Positions 8,706-22,693 of a stretch of DNA of 64,000 nt are shown here, one piece after another. Source of the DNA: Vigna angularis (Eukaryota > Streptophyta > Magnoliopsida > Fabales > Fabaceae); NCBI RefSeq assembly GCF_016808095.1, contig NC_068971.1:23114501-23178500 (forward strand). The letters run 5' to 3'. Under the pieces are notes generated by a model. That model searched no databases. It was not told the origin of the DNA and saw nothing but the letters and a program-made list of their open reading frames with translations. The position numbers and the translations under genes were made by a program. How positions within the stretch are numbered: position 1 is the first letter of the stretch; the number at the start of each line of letters is the position of its first letter.

Positions 8706-11170
8706 TTACTTTTAATTTTTTTTATTTTTTGTAATTGTTTGTCTTGTCATGAAATTAATTTATATTTTCAAGATATTTTTCCTTTTAACACGTTTAATTA
8801 TGGTCAAATGATGTATCTCAATTAAATATTTTTATATTTCACATTTGAATATTTCAACTCTTTTTAATATTTTTATTTGTTGTGTTTTTTTTCGTATAAC
8901 AAAAATCTTTCATTTACTAAGTAATATAAAAAATTATCTTCTCATTATTAATTTTTGTTTCATTTGAAGAACTTTTTTATTTCACTGAACAAAGTTCAAG
9001 TAGGTTGTTATTTGAAAATTTTTCTTACATCTCTAAGGTATTTTTATCTTATTATACTTTTAATTATACATTTGTTTTTCTTTATGTAATTTCATTCAAC
9101 GATCTATTAAATAGTTTCTAAAAAACACATTTGATAATTTTTTTTAACATTTTATTTCTTATTTATTTTTATCATGTAAAATATTGTTTTGATTTGTTTT
9201 ATATGATTATTTTTATTTTCTAATTCATTATCATAAGTGTAATTTTATCATTATAATTGTATAAATAAATTTTATTTACTATAATATAATAATTTATTAT
9301 GATTATCATAAATCTTTTTTATTATTGTCCAACATATATCAAAGTTCAAAAATGAAATATCTATGTTAAATTTTAATTATTATTAGTTTAATCTTTGCTC
9401 TTTGTGATTTTGATCAAGTGACGTATTACAATTTTTATTAGTGTATAAAAAAAATAAATTTCATTAGAATTTACATTTTGAAGTAAAGAGACGTTTAAAA
9501 TATTTTTTAATTTGAATATTTGTTTTCCTTTTATATTTTTTAAAAAATATTTTTAAATTTTATCGACTAGGTTTCATTAATGTTTTCAAATTTAATAAAA
9601 TAATTTTGTTCTCATTAAATTTTATTTGGTATTTTAATTCAAAATGTATATAATTATAATTTTTTTAAAATATTTGATATTAAAAAATAAGAATATCTTC
9701 TTTTGATATTTAATATTTGATAATATTATATTCGTTTGCCGTAATTTTCTATTATTTTATAAAAAATAAGTAATTGATATTAAAATAGTAAGAAAATATA
9801 TATGGGTACAATGAGTATATACTCATTGTTTGGTGGAGATGGGAAAGAGACAAAAATTTGATACCTGTTTAGCTTAGATACGGGGATAGAAGTGATTTTT
9901 TTTTTCTTTAAGGATGAATATAGGATAGCAAAACATATTCTCATCTTGTCGCGTTGTTATCTCAAGTCATTTGTAATCAATATTTAATGAAATTGTTTGA
10001 AAATTTTCTTAAAAGATAAATGGATGTAAGAGCTATGGACGAACTAGTATAATTTGTTATGTTATTTTAGTTTATTTGTTATATGGTCTATTAGTACGTG
10101 AAAAAAAATCTCATACTCTATTCAACATTCTTTATAAAGCTAATTTGTATTTTCATCTTTAATACTCTTTAATATCGTATAACATAACATAATATAAGGT
10201 TCTAATATATGATAGTAACTTTGCTAAACAGAAAATGTGTTAGAAGTTTCATCGAATTTGGTTACTTATATTTTTAATAATCAAAACTTTTCACGAAGTG
10301 TGATTTAATACTTTTATACATGTATTATACGATCATGGTCTTAACAACAATAATTTCTTGTGCTCCAATAACTGGCCAAGTTCTCATAGGATGGTGGGAA
10401 ATAAGTTAGTAGAATCATCTTTGCATTAAGTTTATCAAGATGGGTCTCTTAACTTCTCCATCTTCGGAATGATACTCATTTTCTTGCAAGAATTTACTAC
10501 CAAAAATAAAAATAAAAAAATCGACTATAATACTAGTTTGTCGTACACAAGGTGTCAAATGAGCATTAAACTACAGTGAAATGATTGTGAATAGATAAAA
10601 TATCGCATAAAAAATAAATGAAAACAAATATAAAAATAAATATAATTTGGTTATAACACTAGAAATAAATGTTGACGTCCTTCCAAATTAGACTGAATAT
10701 AATTTACGGACTAAATGGGGTGGATTACATAGTGCACAATTTTTTTTACAAAATTACACAAATTTGCTTACTGAAAAGGATTTATACAAGGGGATTCGAT
10801 TTTAACTTGAGTTGGTATTTTGTTGTTTTGGGTCTGTAAGGTTTCCTTATATATATAATATGTGAATTTTATTATTAGCTAATAAAATATCAAATAACTT
10901 TAAATTTGGTATTTTAGTCTGAGTTTTGAAAAATATAACTGTTAAAAAATATTGAATGATGTAATTAATAGTACAGGATTTAATTTCTTGAAGTAAATAA
11001 TTAAGCTCCAAGGACAATAATGGATTTCTTGAGTGGGAAAATAAATTACCTTGAATTTTGCTGGTGCTGCTATAAAAATGAATTGCACAAAGCGAAAGAA
11101 ATATATTATCACACGATGGTGGTGAGAAAATTCCACTAGTTTTCACAACCAACATACAATATATATTAAA
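8394..11170. other. AT-rich intergenic stretch without a supported gene
   Basis: It holds an (AT)n tract at 8672-8704 and long A/T-only runs. Around 8500-8640 (ACTCGTCCCTGTGAGTATTG) and 9830-9950 (GGAGATGGGAAAGAG, GATACGGGGATAG) it has GC-richer words. They read like opposite-facing ends of an old TIR element, but alignment is poor. ORFs at 10847-11155 are low-complexity. Confidence 0.4.
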
Positions 11171-11450
11171 ACCCTATGAATAAAAAATGCACTGCAGCTG
11201 AGTGCAATTTCTTCATGTTTACAACTAAATGCAAAATTGTATATATATTTACGTGAGTCTAGTAATACACCTTATTGCAACATCTACGTAGAAGACAACT
11301 AAGATTAAGGTAATGGTAAGGGGTTTGGATTGGCACTATTATATAAAAAGGGAAAAAAAAGGGAAAACTAAATTCAGAGACCCCTTTTTGCTTTGAGTAA
11401 GGTCTCTGTTGATAAAGAATATAGGTGGTGTTAGGATCTAAATACGGATT

Positions 11451-14400
11451 TTATTTCCACACCTTTACATAGTTGTCAAAACTTGCAGATGCAACCATTC
11501 CAGTGACAGAAGACTGAGCCATGCTAGATATTACATTTTCATGTGCAGGAATTGTCATGCTTTTGTTCTCGCTCATGTTCCATAACTCTAAGCACTGCAA
11601 AACCATAAGGAAGAAAAAAATGTATATTAGTAAATTAGCTCTTGATTAACACATTATCACTAAAAGACCAATGTAGTAAAACTTCTCAAGGTAAGCCTTT
11701 CTTTTTCCTTCTGATGGTTTGAGACTTTATGAAAATCCTATTTTCAGGATTTAGCTGCCTCGGAAATGTTATAGCTGGTTCATGGAAGACATATGACTCA
11801 ATTTATTATACTTTTTTTCTATCCAAGTTAAATGGAAGTGAAAGAAACGAAACCAGAAGATTGAGTGTTATTGATCTGATGGAAAGTTTGAAGCAATGAA
11901 GACCACGTAATCATAATGGATGTGTTGAATTTCTGGGTTTTGATGGAGCCTAATGGTATTTTTTCATCCAAGCCAACCCAAGTTTAGTGGAATGTTTTTC
12001 CATTGTCTGATGCATGCAAGTCCAGAAGATTGATTTTTGAAACCATGTGTTTATTACAAGTTACAAAAGGCAATGTACAAAAGCTTACCGAAAATCCTCC
12101 AATCACCAACAAAGTTGAATAACTTGGATGAAAAACACAGGAATGAAATCCGCTTCCGGTAGAGCTGATCTCTTGAATGCATTCTCCTGAGTTCAAACTC
12201 CAAATCTTTACCATATTAAGACTCACAGATGCCAAGGCTTCACCATTTCCATCCCAGCAAATATAGCTCACTGGATCAGGATGACCCTACAAACACAAAA
12301 TGATTTAATTTAAACAACAAAAATCCATCAAAGATGCAAACTTCCAAATAAGATAGTAATGTTCCATAACAAATCTTCAGTTCCTCAAACAAATTATTGC
12401 GTCTCATTTGCTTTCTGATTTGCCAAGTTAATTTTTCCATCTATACTGCAAATTAGATAATTATAACAGACGTCTTCCTCTAACAAATTATTGCCTCTCT
12501 GATTTGCCAAGTTATATTTTTTCATCTATACTGCAAATTAGATTATTATAACGGACATCGATAAAAATAGAAAGAGGAGAACAGAGAAAATAGAACAAAC
12601 TCCATCAAATATTTAGATATTAGCTGATAAGAAACTTATATAAGACAAACAACCCTCAATTTATGAAGGATGGGTTTAAAATTCATCTCTGTGATTATAC
12701 AATTTGAATGGCCTTTGTTGAAATCAGATTACATTACACTACTACATTATAGATAACCAAGCAAATGTGCATATGGACTATACCTGCAGGGAGTAGATTT
12801 TTGTGTCAGATTCAACATCAAAAATTGACACTCCTTTATCAGAACCTGCTGCTAGTAAATGCCCCAGTCTAGGCTGAAACCTCACTTGTGTATTACCTCC
12901 CTAAAACAATCAATTGTGAGAAAAATATCACACGCATCACAAAATATTCAGAGGAAATGATAAATGCATTTACTCAACAAACCTTAGTTGCTCGCATGCT
13001 GTTGGGAGAATTAATATTCCAATACCGAATTTCATTTTCTCCATCGCAGAAGCAGAAAAGTTCAGTCTTCTTAGGATGGAAATCAAGAGACACTATAGGT
13101 GAAGAGTGCCCACTATATTCTTGTACACAGCGGTTAGGCTGTGCGTTGAAAGAAAGAAAGAAAAAAAGTTAATTGCAGCTAATAGAATATAATTACAAAC
13201 GCAGGGAACAAGGCCTGAAGCAGCTAGAATCTAGTTACAAGTTTTAAACATCATATGTATGAGCTACACATAATTTATAGTAAAACAGGAAAAAGACCAT
13301 TACATTTGTTGTGTCCCATAACCGCACACATTTATCCATTGAGGCAGTTGCCACCTGAAGTGAATTTGGTCTATAACGGACATCTGTAATAACTGCTTTG
13401 TGTTCTGCAGGACTGTTCTCTGTCTTAAAAGTGTCCATGTTCCAGAAGACAACCTAATGAATACATCCCCACGAAAAAGCAACATATACAACTTTTAGTA
13501 TTTGAATTTATATATTGAATGAAAATTTGCTCAAACCAGTTGTTTTGAAAATTAGCCAAATACGAGAGACCAATTTCTCACAAAACAATCATTTATGTGC
13601 ACAAAAAATCAATCAGCATAATCCTATTATCTATACAATAGAAAAAGATAATTCACAAGGAAAAAAAAAATTACCAACGTTCCTTTAATGATGCACACTA
13701 TCTTTATTATTCAAGGGAATTACCTTCATGTCATCTCCAGCACTGGCAAGCCACTTTCCATCTGAAGAAAAGTGACAGCACGTAACTTTGCTGTTCCTCG
13801 ATCTTATGCTACTAACTTCTGCAAAGGTGAAACCTGAAATGAAAAAGGAGGTTAATGATAATTTTCAGTAATACTTAGATAGGGAAGAGAGTCATATATA
13901 AAGATTACCTTTTGAAGACTCTTTCTGTTGCTCAGCTGGGCTTTGTTTCACTGCTCCATAGAGATTTCCACCATCTCCACCATCATTTGATAGAAAGGAT
14001 TCTACATTATCATCTAAGGCATCAACATCTCCAAATCGTTCCATGTCCTCCTGGTTTATGAAATAATAGTGCCCAGAGCTCAAAAAAGCTTATTAACTCA
14101 GTATATCTCAAAACATGGACACTCAAATATTCTCATCAAGATTAATGGTTATTGTGACATTATATAACCAGTGTTCTAGTTAGTTTCGGTTCTGTACAAC
14201 TGATAAGAACAATATAACAGCTGATGAGAGCTATCAATATAATAGAATTTGATTGGAAGCTATGATCCAGTTAATTCTAAAATAATTTGATGTATCTTAG
14301 TCTAGTAATAGAATCTACTTCTTAAACCCGCCTGATTGACTAATATCAAAACATCATGTGGACTATTACTTGTTTGCGGCAATCTGAATAGTTAGCTAAA

Positions 14401-17400
14401 TAGAACGTTTCAACTAATCACAACTGAAATAAACATATGTAATGTAGAACAATGAACTGTAAGTACAAAGTAAAAACATATGCCATACAGGTCAACAATC
14501 AAGATAAGCACATCAAATGTGCAAAGAATACATAATTTATATGATGACAAACACAAAAATAAACTAATATTATTGACAAAACTTACCAGTAAATTGGAGG
14601 ATGATGCAAGGCCTCCTGTTGCCTCTGTACCATACATCATCATGCTCTTTTGCACATTGTTAACATGCTGCATGTTGTTTGCTGTATTTAATCCATCACC
14701 AGGTGTATGAGTTGATGGTGGTGAATTAGGTGAAGGAACAGCAGTGTTACCAGTGCCAGTGCTATTGGCAGCTCCAGAATGCTGTTTTCTTTTTCTGTTA
14801 TTCTGATGTCAAAGCAGAAACACCAAGTTAATTAGCTTTAAAATTGAGATAAATTTTGGTGGGGACACTTGGTACGAAGTACATCAGGTCACCATCCACC
14901 AAGAAAAAAGTGAGACATTAAGCACAACCTGCTGCAGTTGATGCTGCTGTAATTGCTCCTGTTGTTGAGATAATGAATGTTGTGACTGGGCCATCTTCAT
15001 CTGCTACACCCATTAAAGATAAAACCAAAAGGGAATATTAAAATTGATCTCGAAGTGTGTACTTTGTTGCAATTTGTATTAACACAAGGCAAATACAATA
15101 TAAAACATTGATTATGTTGGAAATAATTATAGTGCAGTCATTAGGAATGATGTATAATTCTAAAGATTGGAATCATATAAGATATTTTAATTCTTTATAT
15201 TTTACGAATAAGATGTACTAATTCCTCTATTTTTTTATATATAGACGAACCAACTAATGGGACAAGGCTATGTTTTTGTATGTATAGAACTATGAACTAC
15301 CAAGTGTGCTAGAAGCTCTCACTCAAGCAATTCTGAGAACTTTAGTCTATTCTTAAAAGTTTTCCACATGTGATACCCGTTGAATTGAAAGATATTTTAC
15401 ATGTTAACTGAATATTGATGTTTTTAAATTTTAATTGACATTTCAAAAAATTTAAAAAGCTAGTCCAACCTTAGGTGAATCAGACTGCATTTGGGAGCAA
15501 ATAGATCCATCGTTCCTGGTAGATTGACCATCCTTTGCACTCAAGCTACCTCGAGGAAGACCAGAAAGCCTACGAGGATCCATGTCACCATAACTAGAAT
15601 TTCCAAGGTTATTCTGAGTCAAGACCTGTTGCTGTTGTGATGACATGACAAATTGGTTCTGGGTTGTCAAATTGGGCTTCGGAACTTGTACACCCAAATT
15701 AGGCCTTAGTTGATCAATTCCCTGTAAAAGAAAGAATTGGTCAATAATTCCACTCTCAAGGAGTTCAATAGCCTAAAGAGAAACAACATTTATGAAGATA
15801 CCATTCAACTTACAGATGCTAGAGGCCAACCCTTCAATGGAAGACCTGTAACACCTTGATTTAATCCTGAAGGATAATTAATAAACAAAATCATAAGTGT
15901 CAATAGAAAGATTCCACCATGTCTACTATTCTGCAATATATATGGAAGACAAATTTAGGTATTAATGTCATAACAAGGCCATCATGAGCGAATCCATTTG
16001 CAAGGAATTAATATTATAACTACACATAAAACCCACACTACAAATGCGTGACCGAATCCACTGCAAGGTTGCAAAGCTTGCATTTCCAATGAGGAACTTC
16101 CTTCATCACTTAAGATATATTGGAAACCAAAATTTTGAACTTGACAAACGATTATTAAGAAAGACAACAGGAAACAAAACTATCTTTCATTTTTCACCAC
16201 TGAAAACATGTCACGCGCACCAGCAATGTGGCCTTCTAAACCACAGCAATCCACAGAAAGAAAAAAGATTAATGATGAAGACAGAAAAAGAACTAGACAC
16301 AGATATTTTGACTAATTCACCTATAAAATAAGAATTGGACTATTTATGAAGACAGAAAGTTAAAATTATTCATATATAGTCATTAAGGTAGAAATTTGAT
16401 GTAACAACATGAAGGTGGCACAGTGGTAATACCTGCACTCCCTAGCCCTGATTTTGATTGTAAAATTGCTTGTCGATAAACTGATGTATCCATAGGCAAA
16501 CTCTTTGGAGGGGCCCCTAAATTAACTTCTGTTTTTATGTCCTGTAAACATAATTTGTCAAGTTGCTTGTCACATGTAGAAGAGAAAATAGTAGAAAAAG
16601 CTCAAGAAATCGCCAACATAGAATATGGTTGAAGTAGTTACAGTGGTCAAAGGAGTTCGCCCAGGAATTTGGTGCAATGCAGTTGACATATTCCCTGAAT
16701 TTCCATGAACCAATTGGCTGAGGCAGCAAAAAGAATCCAAAATATGAACAGCCCAATCAAAGTTGTTAAGATCCAGTTAAGAATAACTCTCTAACCTACA
16801 GTAACTAAAAACTAAAGCAAATTTATTTACCCTTGATGACTAGCTGCTGATTTGAGTAAGGCCATCCTATTAGCATCAATAAGAGTTGGAGATGCCTCTG
16901 AATCCATTGGTTGGGGGTGTTTCATTCGATCTTCATACATTTTCATTGCCAACACACTTGCTGGTTGCTGTCCCAACATTCCTTCAGAGTTCATAGCATT
17001 TATGGAACTACCAAGAGCAGGATGATTAGGATCTCTTCGCTGTAATTGTGCATTGCGTTGCTGCATTAGCTGCATCTGCTGTATTTGAAGTTGTTGGTGT
17101 TCTCTAACTTTTGTTTGCTGTGTCTACCAACATGCAAATATATATTCAGTTTGCTGCAATAATAACAAAGGAACAGAAAAACATAGATTCAACATGATAA
17201 GATTACCTCAATGTAAGCTGCAGCAGCCTCAGAATGTTTCTCATTTGTCCTTGAGATGAATATGTCCCAAAAGACAGACCACCACTCATAAAGGAATCCT
17301 CCAGGTGCATCAATAGCTGTCAAGGACCAAACAATACAGCTCAAACATAAATTCCATTGCTCAACCACCTCAAACATATATACTATCATAAACTAGTAAT

Positions 17401-19013
17401 AATGTCCCCCAATGTTTGAACAACAAGGTTTAAACAAAAGCCGAGATTTTGTAAGGAAAGAGAAAGGAAAAAGCACAAGTTCAGAGGATAAGTTGATTTA
17501 CCAGAGAAACCAATTCTCTACTGCCCTCGACTAGGAGTGATACAGGGAAGAAAAAAATGAGAAAGAAAGAAATGTGGAGGATGCAAATAAAGGGGAATAC
17601 AGTAGAAAAAGCCTTTGTTTGAACTGAGAAATAAAAACAAAAAGTGAAAAAATTTCTTCCTAACCTTTTAGATGAGAGAAAAGAAATTAAGAAATGATAC
17701 AAAAACTAATTAAATGAATTTAATTAAAATACACTATCAAATCAATGTATAATTTTTGTACAATATCCACTCATCCTAGATTGTAATATTATTGAAAATC
17801 ATTGAATATTATGATAATTACCATTTTGTTCTTTACCAATCCTCCTCGGGACATTCTCCCTCCAAGTACAGAACACAGTTCATCAATGTTATCAAATTGA
17901 TATTTGAATTAAGAATCACCAAGCTATCTTTTGAATCGCAAATTGTAATTTTGTATCAAATCGTAAACATATGAATCATGGAATCGTTTGAATATAATCA
18001 GTGATAAGAAATAACAAAGATTAATTCATTTATAGTAAGATACAATGTCATTTAAGATTTATCTTGTGATACATATAAGTATATATCAAAACATACCATT
18101 TCATAGGATTCTATTAACTATGCAATTCTTACCCAGAACTCAAATTTGGACCATTGGATAAGCTGGAACAACCCCACACTAAATAATCTAAGTGCAAGTG
18201 ACTATGGTAACTACTTTAAAATTCATACTTAAGATGTTATCTTACTAGTTGATAGTATAAATTTTTTCACCATGTATCAACAGTAAACTCTTCTATTATA
18301 TTATATTTTCCTTGATATAAAATTATTTTATATGTTAATGTTACAAACGTTTTTAGATTTTTCAAACATTTAAAAGAAAAAAAATAATAATAATCCCCTT
18401 CTTCCTTCACATTTCGCAGTTGATATTGAAGAAGTCCTTCTCGACGTGGCCCACTTCAAAATTTCTCTTTGCCCTATATTTACAAATCCAATATATTTCC
18501 TTTTCCCCTAATTCCCACAAACAAACACACTGTACATGATTAACAAAGAAACCCAACCCTAAAGCAATGAACTATAGACTAATAATAAACTAGTCACCCA
18601 GCCAAAAAGAAGACTAATAATAGACAAACATTTTGACTTAATTCATACAATGACCATTGTGGTGAGGCAAAACATTAACATTGTAAAAAATAATCAGCAA
18701 TCTCACCTACTGGATCCGTGGCAACCTTTCCTTCTGCGACAAAAGCTTTTGCAGTGGCATGCAATTTTCTTTTCATTAAATAATCATAAATATAAACATC
18801 AAGCCTGCAGAATAACAAAAAAAAAATAGGGAAGCAAATAAACAAACAAGTCAGGATCAAAGCAGAAAAGGGAGAAATAAAAATAACAATAATAATTATT
18901 ATTATAATTATAATTAGAGTCAAACAGAAGAACAGGGCAAGAATAAAGCAAGTGACAACATACATTTTATCAGCTTCCCAATTACTCTGATTCTGAGCCA
19001 TAGTAGGCTTCAT
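11451..19013 (-). CDS. LUH: LEUNIG_HOMOLOG-type transcriptional co-repressor
   Basis: Seventeen coding exons on the minus strand: 19013-18964, 18804-18707, 17316-17207, 17123-16831, 16717-16642, 16541-16433, 15866-15814, 15721-15470, 15003-14929, 14802-14587, 14050-13909, 13833-13724, 13453-13304, 13138-12983, 12900-12784, 12286-12089, 11594-11451. They total 2349 nt, 782 aa, all with GT-AG introns and consistent phase. Residues about 17-45 form the LisH/LUFS start ([20 protein letters not shown]), followed by [19 protein letters not shown] Gln-rich middle contains [34 protein letters not shown] and NNRKRK. Seven WD40-like repeats run from about residue 492 to the end (VKVWK). The middle motifs fit Arabidopsis LUH better than LUG. 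Family role: nuclear Groucho/Tup1-type repressor recruited with SEUSS, acting in floral patterning and seed-coat mucilage. A second ATG (MAQNQSNW) at 19001 is an equally likely start and matches the usual family start. Confidence 0.93.
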
Positions 19014-19860
19014 CGGGACAAACCCAATTCCAAGAGACTAGAGATCTTCTCTGTAAAGAAGGAAAATTTAATTTAAGGAACCTTAAATATGAAAATAACT
19101 CATAATACAAGCAATCACATTCCATACATTTTTCCCTTGTTCAATTAAACCTTTTAAACGCCACCGTGAATTGAACTCTCTCAATTGTTGACAATTTTTT
19201 CCCTTTCCTTCTAATTCCCTCTTATTCTCAAAAACGGCACAGACTAAAGAAAAGTCCACAATCAAATTCAACTCTCCCAATTGAACCAGAAAAGAGAAGA
19301 AAAAAAAAAAGCATACCAGTCCCTCGGATCAAAGCTTAAACCACCGCCCCAGAAGTTATCCACGTCACGAAAACCTGTCACAAGCAAGGAAAAGTCAGAA
19401 TTAAGCGAAAAGAAAAGACAAGATGCAATTCAAGGGTGACCCATCAAAAAAGCACGTATTTTTATTAATTAATTTTACGTATTTGCAACCCTGAGACGGT
19501 GTTGGAGTGAAACAGGAGTGATCGAAGTCTTGTAGGCGCGCGCGCAGAGGATAAGCTTGTGTGAACCCAGAAAATCTTGGATTTTTGTTGAGAATAAACT
19601 GAGAGAAAGAAGAAAGAAGAAAAAAGAAAAAGAAAAAAAGAGAAAAGCGTGGAACTTGTTTGAGTGTGAGTGAAGTGCAACAACCACGCTTGAGTTTGGC
19701 ACAAGTGGAGTGAGCATAGACGGAGAGATGAGAGATATTTATGACAAGGTAAAACGTACAGGTGTATAAATGCAACGAAGGTTAGGTTCTTTTTTAAATA
19801 TTGTACTGCATCAAACATCAACAAATGTAACATTATTATTTACATCTATCTTCTTTACTA
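19014..19860 (-). promoter_or_regulatory. 5' leader and promoter-proximal region of LUH, with a leader intron
   Basis: On the minus strand, a donor (ACTG then GTATGC, exon edge 19317) and an acceptor (TTCTTTACAG, exon resuming at 19050) bound a likely leader intron at 19051-19316. Upstream, 19560-19680 is a strong pyrimidine tract on the coding strand (CTTTTTC-rich), typical of plant leaders. ORFs there are low-complexity and overlap in all frames. No clear TATA box was found. Confidence 0.5.
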
Positions 19861-19887
19861 AAATTTTCTTCGTTATAGATATATATA

Positions 19888-21171
19888 GGTTTAATACCCA
19901 ATTTTGTCCCTAGTTTAGTTCGGAAATTTCAAGTTAGTCTCTCGTTAGAAAAGTAATTGTAATGGATCCTTACTTATAAATTTGTGAGTCAAGTTAGTCT
20001 CTTCCGTTAAATATAAGCAAATGAAGTTAATGGGATGATGATGTGGCAGTAGTTAGTGGTTAGGTGTCAAAACGCAATTGTGTGCGTGTGTTGTTGTCAA
20101 AACGCAATTTATCCCCAATTTCTAATAAAACTCAATTTCTGTAACAGCTGCCCTAACTTTGTTTCTATGTAACAGCTGCCCCCCGCCAAACCGGCCACCG
20201 CGAAGAGGCCCTCCGCCTGGTCCATGACGTCGCCGGTGACGCCAAGCGCCACCAGGGTCGCGGCTGGCTGCGGCGTCAGATCTTCTCTCTTGCCCCATTT
20301 CCGTGCGATAGAGCAGAAGCCCCTTGGGTCTGAGAACGACATCTACCGTCGCCTGGGCAAGCCCGACCACCATGAGCCACGAGCCAGGACGCCGCCAGTT
20401 GCAGCGTCAAGGCCCTCCTCACCCTCCGATTCGGCGCGAGCTCTCTCCCTTCTCTGTCGAACAGCACTTGAGAAAGCCCAAACGTCTCGAACCAGGACGC
20501 CGCCAACGCCACAAATCACGGCCAAGGTTGCCGCCGGTCGCCGTACCCCAAGCACCGTCTTTCGGGCCACAAGCGAAATTAATCGCCGTCAACGAAACTG
20601 GCCACCGTTGTCCTCGCCGGAATTTGCTTCCTCATCGGCGCCGTCAGCACCATTCTCCTCGTTCGATGTTTTGTCTATTGGGGTTGGAAACTATGAGTGT
20701 GTGTTGAGTGAATATGAGTGTGAGTGTGAGTAGTCATGGCCGTTTTGGAATTAATCTGATGAATGTTGTAGCATAGAAATGTTGAGGGAGATCTTGTTAG
20801 ATAGAAAAACTATTTCTGCCTTCTGTTTTGCTTTATGAAAATGCGTCTCTGCTATTCCAGTTTGCTTTTATTTGCATGTTTTCTGGGTGCTAAAGGGGTA
20901 TGAAGTGTTGATGTTAGGGAAGTGTATGCCCAACTTAGGGACCCAAACTTCTCTGATTCAACAACACGTAAGCACGCACACAATTGCGTTTTGACACCTA
21001 ACCACTAACTACTGCCACATCATCATCCCATTAACTCCGTTTGTTTATATTTAACGAAAGGGACTAACTTGACTCACAAATTTATAAGTAAGGATCCATT
21101 ACAATTACTTTTCTAACGAGGGACTAAATTGAGATTTCCGAACCAAATTGGGAACAAAATTGGGTATTAAA

Positions 21172-21173
<2 letters not shown>
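19888..21173. mobile_element. Mutator-like TIR element with GC-rich cargo, inserted in (AT)n
   Basis: The ends are long inverted repeats of about 200 bp. The left end starts GGTTTAATACCCAATTTT and the right end finishes AAAATTGGGTATTAAACC. Inner parts also pair: GTAATGGATCCTTACTTATA with its complement near 21075-21105, and the CATCATCCCATTAAC region. Both flanks read ATATATATA, compatible with a 9-bp duplication but ambiguous because the site is a microsatellite. The GC-rich interior (about 20130-20690) contrasts with everything around it, and no transposase is visible, so this looks like a non-autonomous Pack-MULE. Right of it the (TA)n continues. Confidence 0.82.
20130..20733 (+). other. 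GC-rich interior of the TIR element, probable captured gene fragment(s)
   Basis: GC content is far above the surroundings and overlapping ORFs are open on both strands (plus 20224-20733, 169 aa; several minus). The plus-strand frame through 20600-20690 encodes a hydrophobic run (LAGICFLIGAVSTILLV) like one membrane helix, but a stop (TAA) precedes it closely in that frame. No family is recognised. Fragmented cargo with no intact gene is the best reading; the 169-aa ORF may be an artefact of GC richness. Confidence 0.45.

Positions 21174-21261
<88 letters not shown>
21174..21261. repeat. (TA)n microsatellite
   Basis: About 44 uninterrupted TA units directly follow the right TIR. ORFs of Ile-Tyr repeats here are artefacts. 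21262-21819 after it is AT-rich with no gene seen. Confidence 0.97.
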
Positions 21262-21264
<3 letters not shown>

Positions 21265-21824
21265 ATCATGTATAATTTATTATCCACCTGGGTCCCTATT
21301 TTTTTAATTTAAATAATGTAATTTAAAAAATATAACTTAAGAAGATATTTAAAAATTAAAAAAGATATTGTATATTATTCTAAGTGGAAAAACTAGTTAT
21401 AAGAAAATTATTTTTTTATCAAAAGATATAATTGTCAATTAAAAAATATGTTATTATTATATTATTTTATTCAATATATTATTATCAAGGTCATTTAGTC
21501 TAATTTATATACAGTACAAAAATAATTCCTTTCATGCTTCTCTTTCAATCACACAGTTAATTCAAAAAAATCACAATTTATTCTACCATGATTTTTCAAT
21601 GAGAAAATACTTGAGACTACTTAAGAGCACACCAATTTTCAGTTATAAACTACACTTTTTACCTAGATTCTAATTTATAAAATGGTGGTTTCTTAATCAC
21701 AATTAAAATTATGAAATCATGATATGATTAATTACGCCGAAGAAACATTAATGACTAAGTTAAAACACTTAATCAAATAACCAAATAATATTTGAAATCA
21801 AAGAAAAATTATGAATTGGTAGTT

Positions 21825-22263
21825 TGTTGAAATTTAAGAGTATTAGAGACAGTTTTCAGATTCATGAAGAGTTACAATATTCATGAAGAGTTAAAACCAT
21901 TCATGAAAAGTTACAATCAAGAAATGTAACTAATCTGAATCTGGTATCTCTTGGATTTGAAAGATGCCTGATCAACATCTATATAAAGGGATCATGTGCT
22001 CTACTGAAATTAATTCGGTGATTCTCTTAACACACAAATCAATTCCTGCGAATCATATTCTTGTTTAACGTTAATACTAAGAGTGAGTATCATCGTTGTA
22101 TTTTCTTCTTTGTATCTCAAAAGCGGATTACGTGGTCCCCTTCACTCTTACAAGGGACGAAATATTGCTTTTAGGAAAGTGTGTATTCACGCCTAGAAGA
22201 TTATATCAAGTCTACATTGTTGTTCATCTTGTTTCCCTAAGTTCTTAGAAAATTGTTCCAACA
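21825..22263 (+). repeat. 5' LTR of the second Copia element
   Basis: 439 bp; starts TGTTGAAATTTAAGAG, ends GTTCCAACA. It contains TATATAAAGGGATC near 21980, a likely TATA box. Confidence 0.92.
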
Positions 22264-22288
22264 GTCTAAAAGCAATATTTTCTCTAAG

Positions 22289-22693
22289 ATGACAACAATT
22301 CGTGAGATGTCTGCAAACTTTCACAAATTAGACAAGTTTGAAGGCGTTGGTTTCAGACGAGGGCAAAAGAAGATGCATTTCCTTCTCTCGGCTCTAAACG
22401 TGGCATATGTTCTAAGTTCTCCCCAACCCAAAGAAAGCAAAAACGAGACATTGGAGGAACAACGGAAAAGGAACAAATGGGAGAATGATGATTATGTTTG
22501 TCGTGGTCACATTCTGAACGGTATGTCTGATCCTTTATTTGACATATATCAATATGTGGATTCTGCAAAAGAACTTTGGGATCAACTTGAAAGCAAATAC
22601 ATTTCTGAAGATGCATCAAGCAAGAAATTCCTGGTTAGTAATTTTAATAATTACAAAATGATTGATGCTAGACCAATAATGAAACAAATTTAG
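22289..22693 (+). pseudogene. truncated Copia gag fragment
   Basis: From ATG 22289 (MTTIREMSANFHKLDKFEG) the frame shows the gag N-terminal pattern up to NNYKMIDARPIM and ends at TAG 22691-22693. Family motifs seen are DPLFDIYQYVDSAKELWDQL and KYISEDASSKKFLV. The usual rest of gag, including the zinc knuckle, is absent because the deletion joint follows immediately. Confidence 0.85.

Noticed and set aside
20276..20570. Minus-strand ORFs in the GC-rich island
   Set aside because: Several overlapping frames are open at once because GC richness removes stops; none shows a motif.
21105..21287. Ile-Tyr repeat ORF (also at 57823-58023)
   Set aside because: Translation of (TA)n microsatellites.
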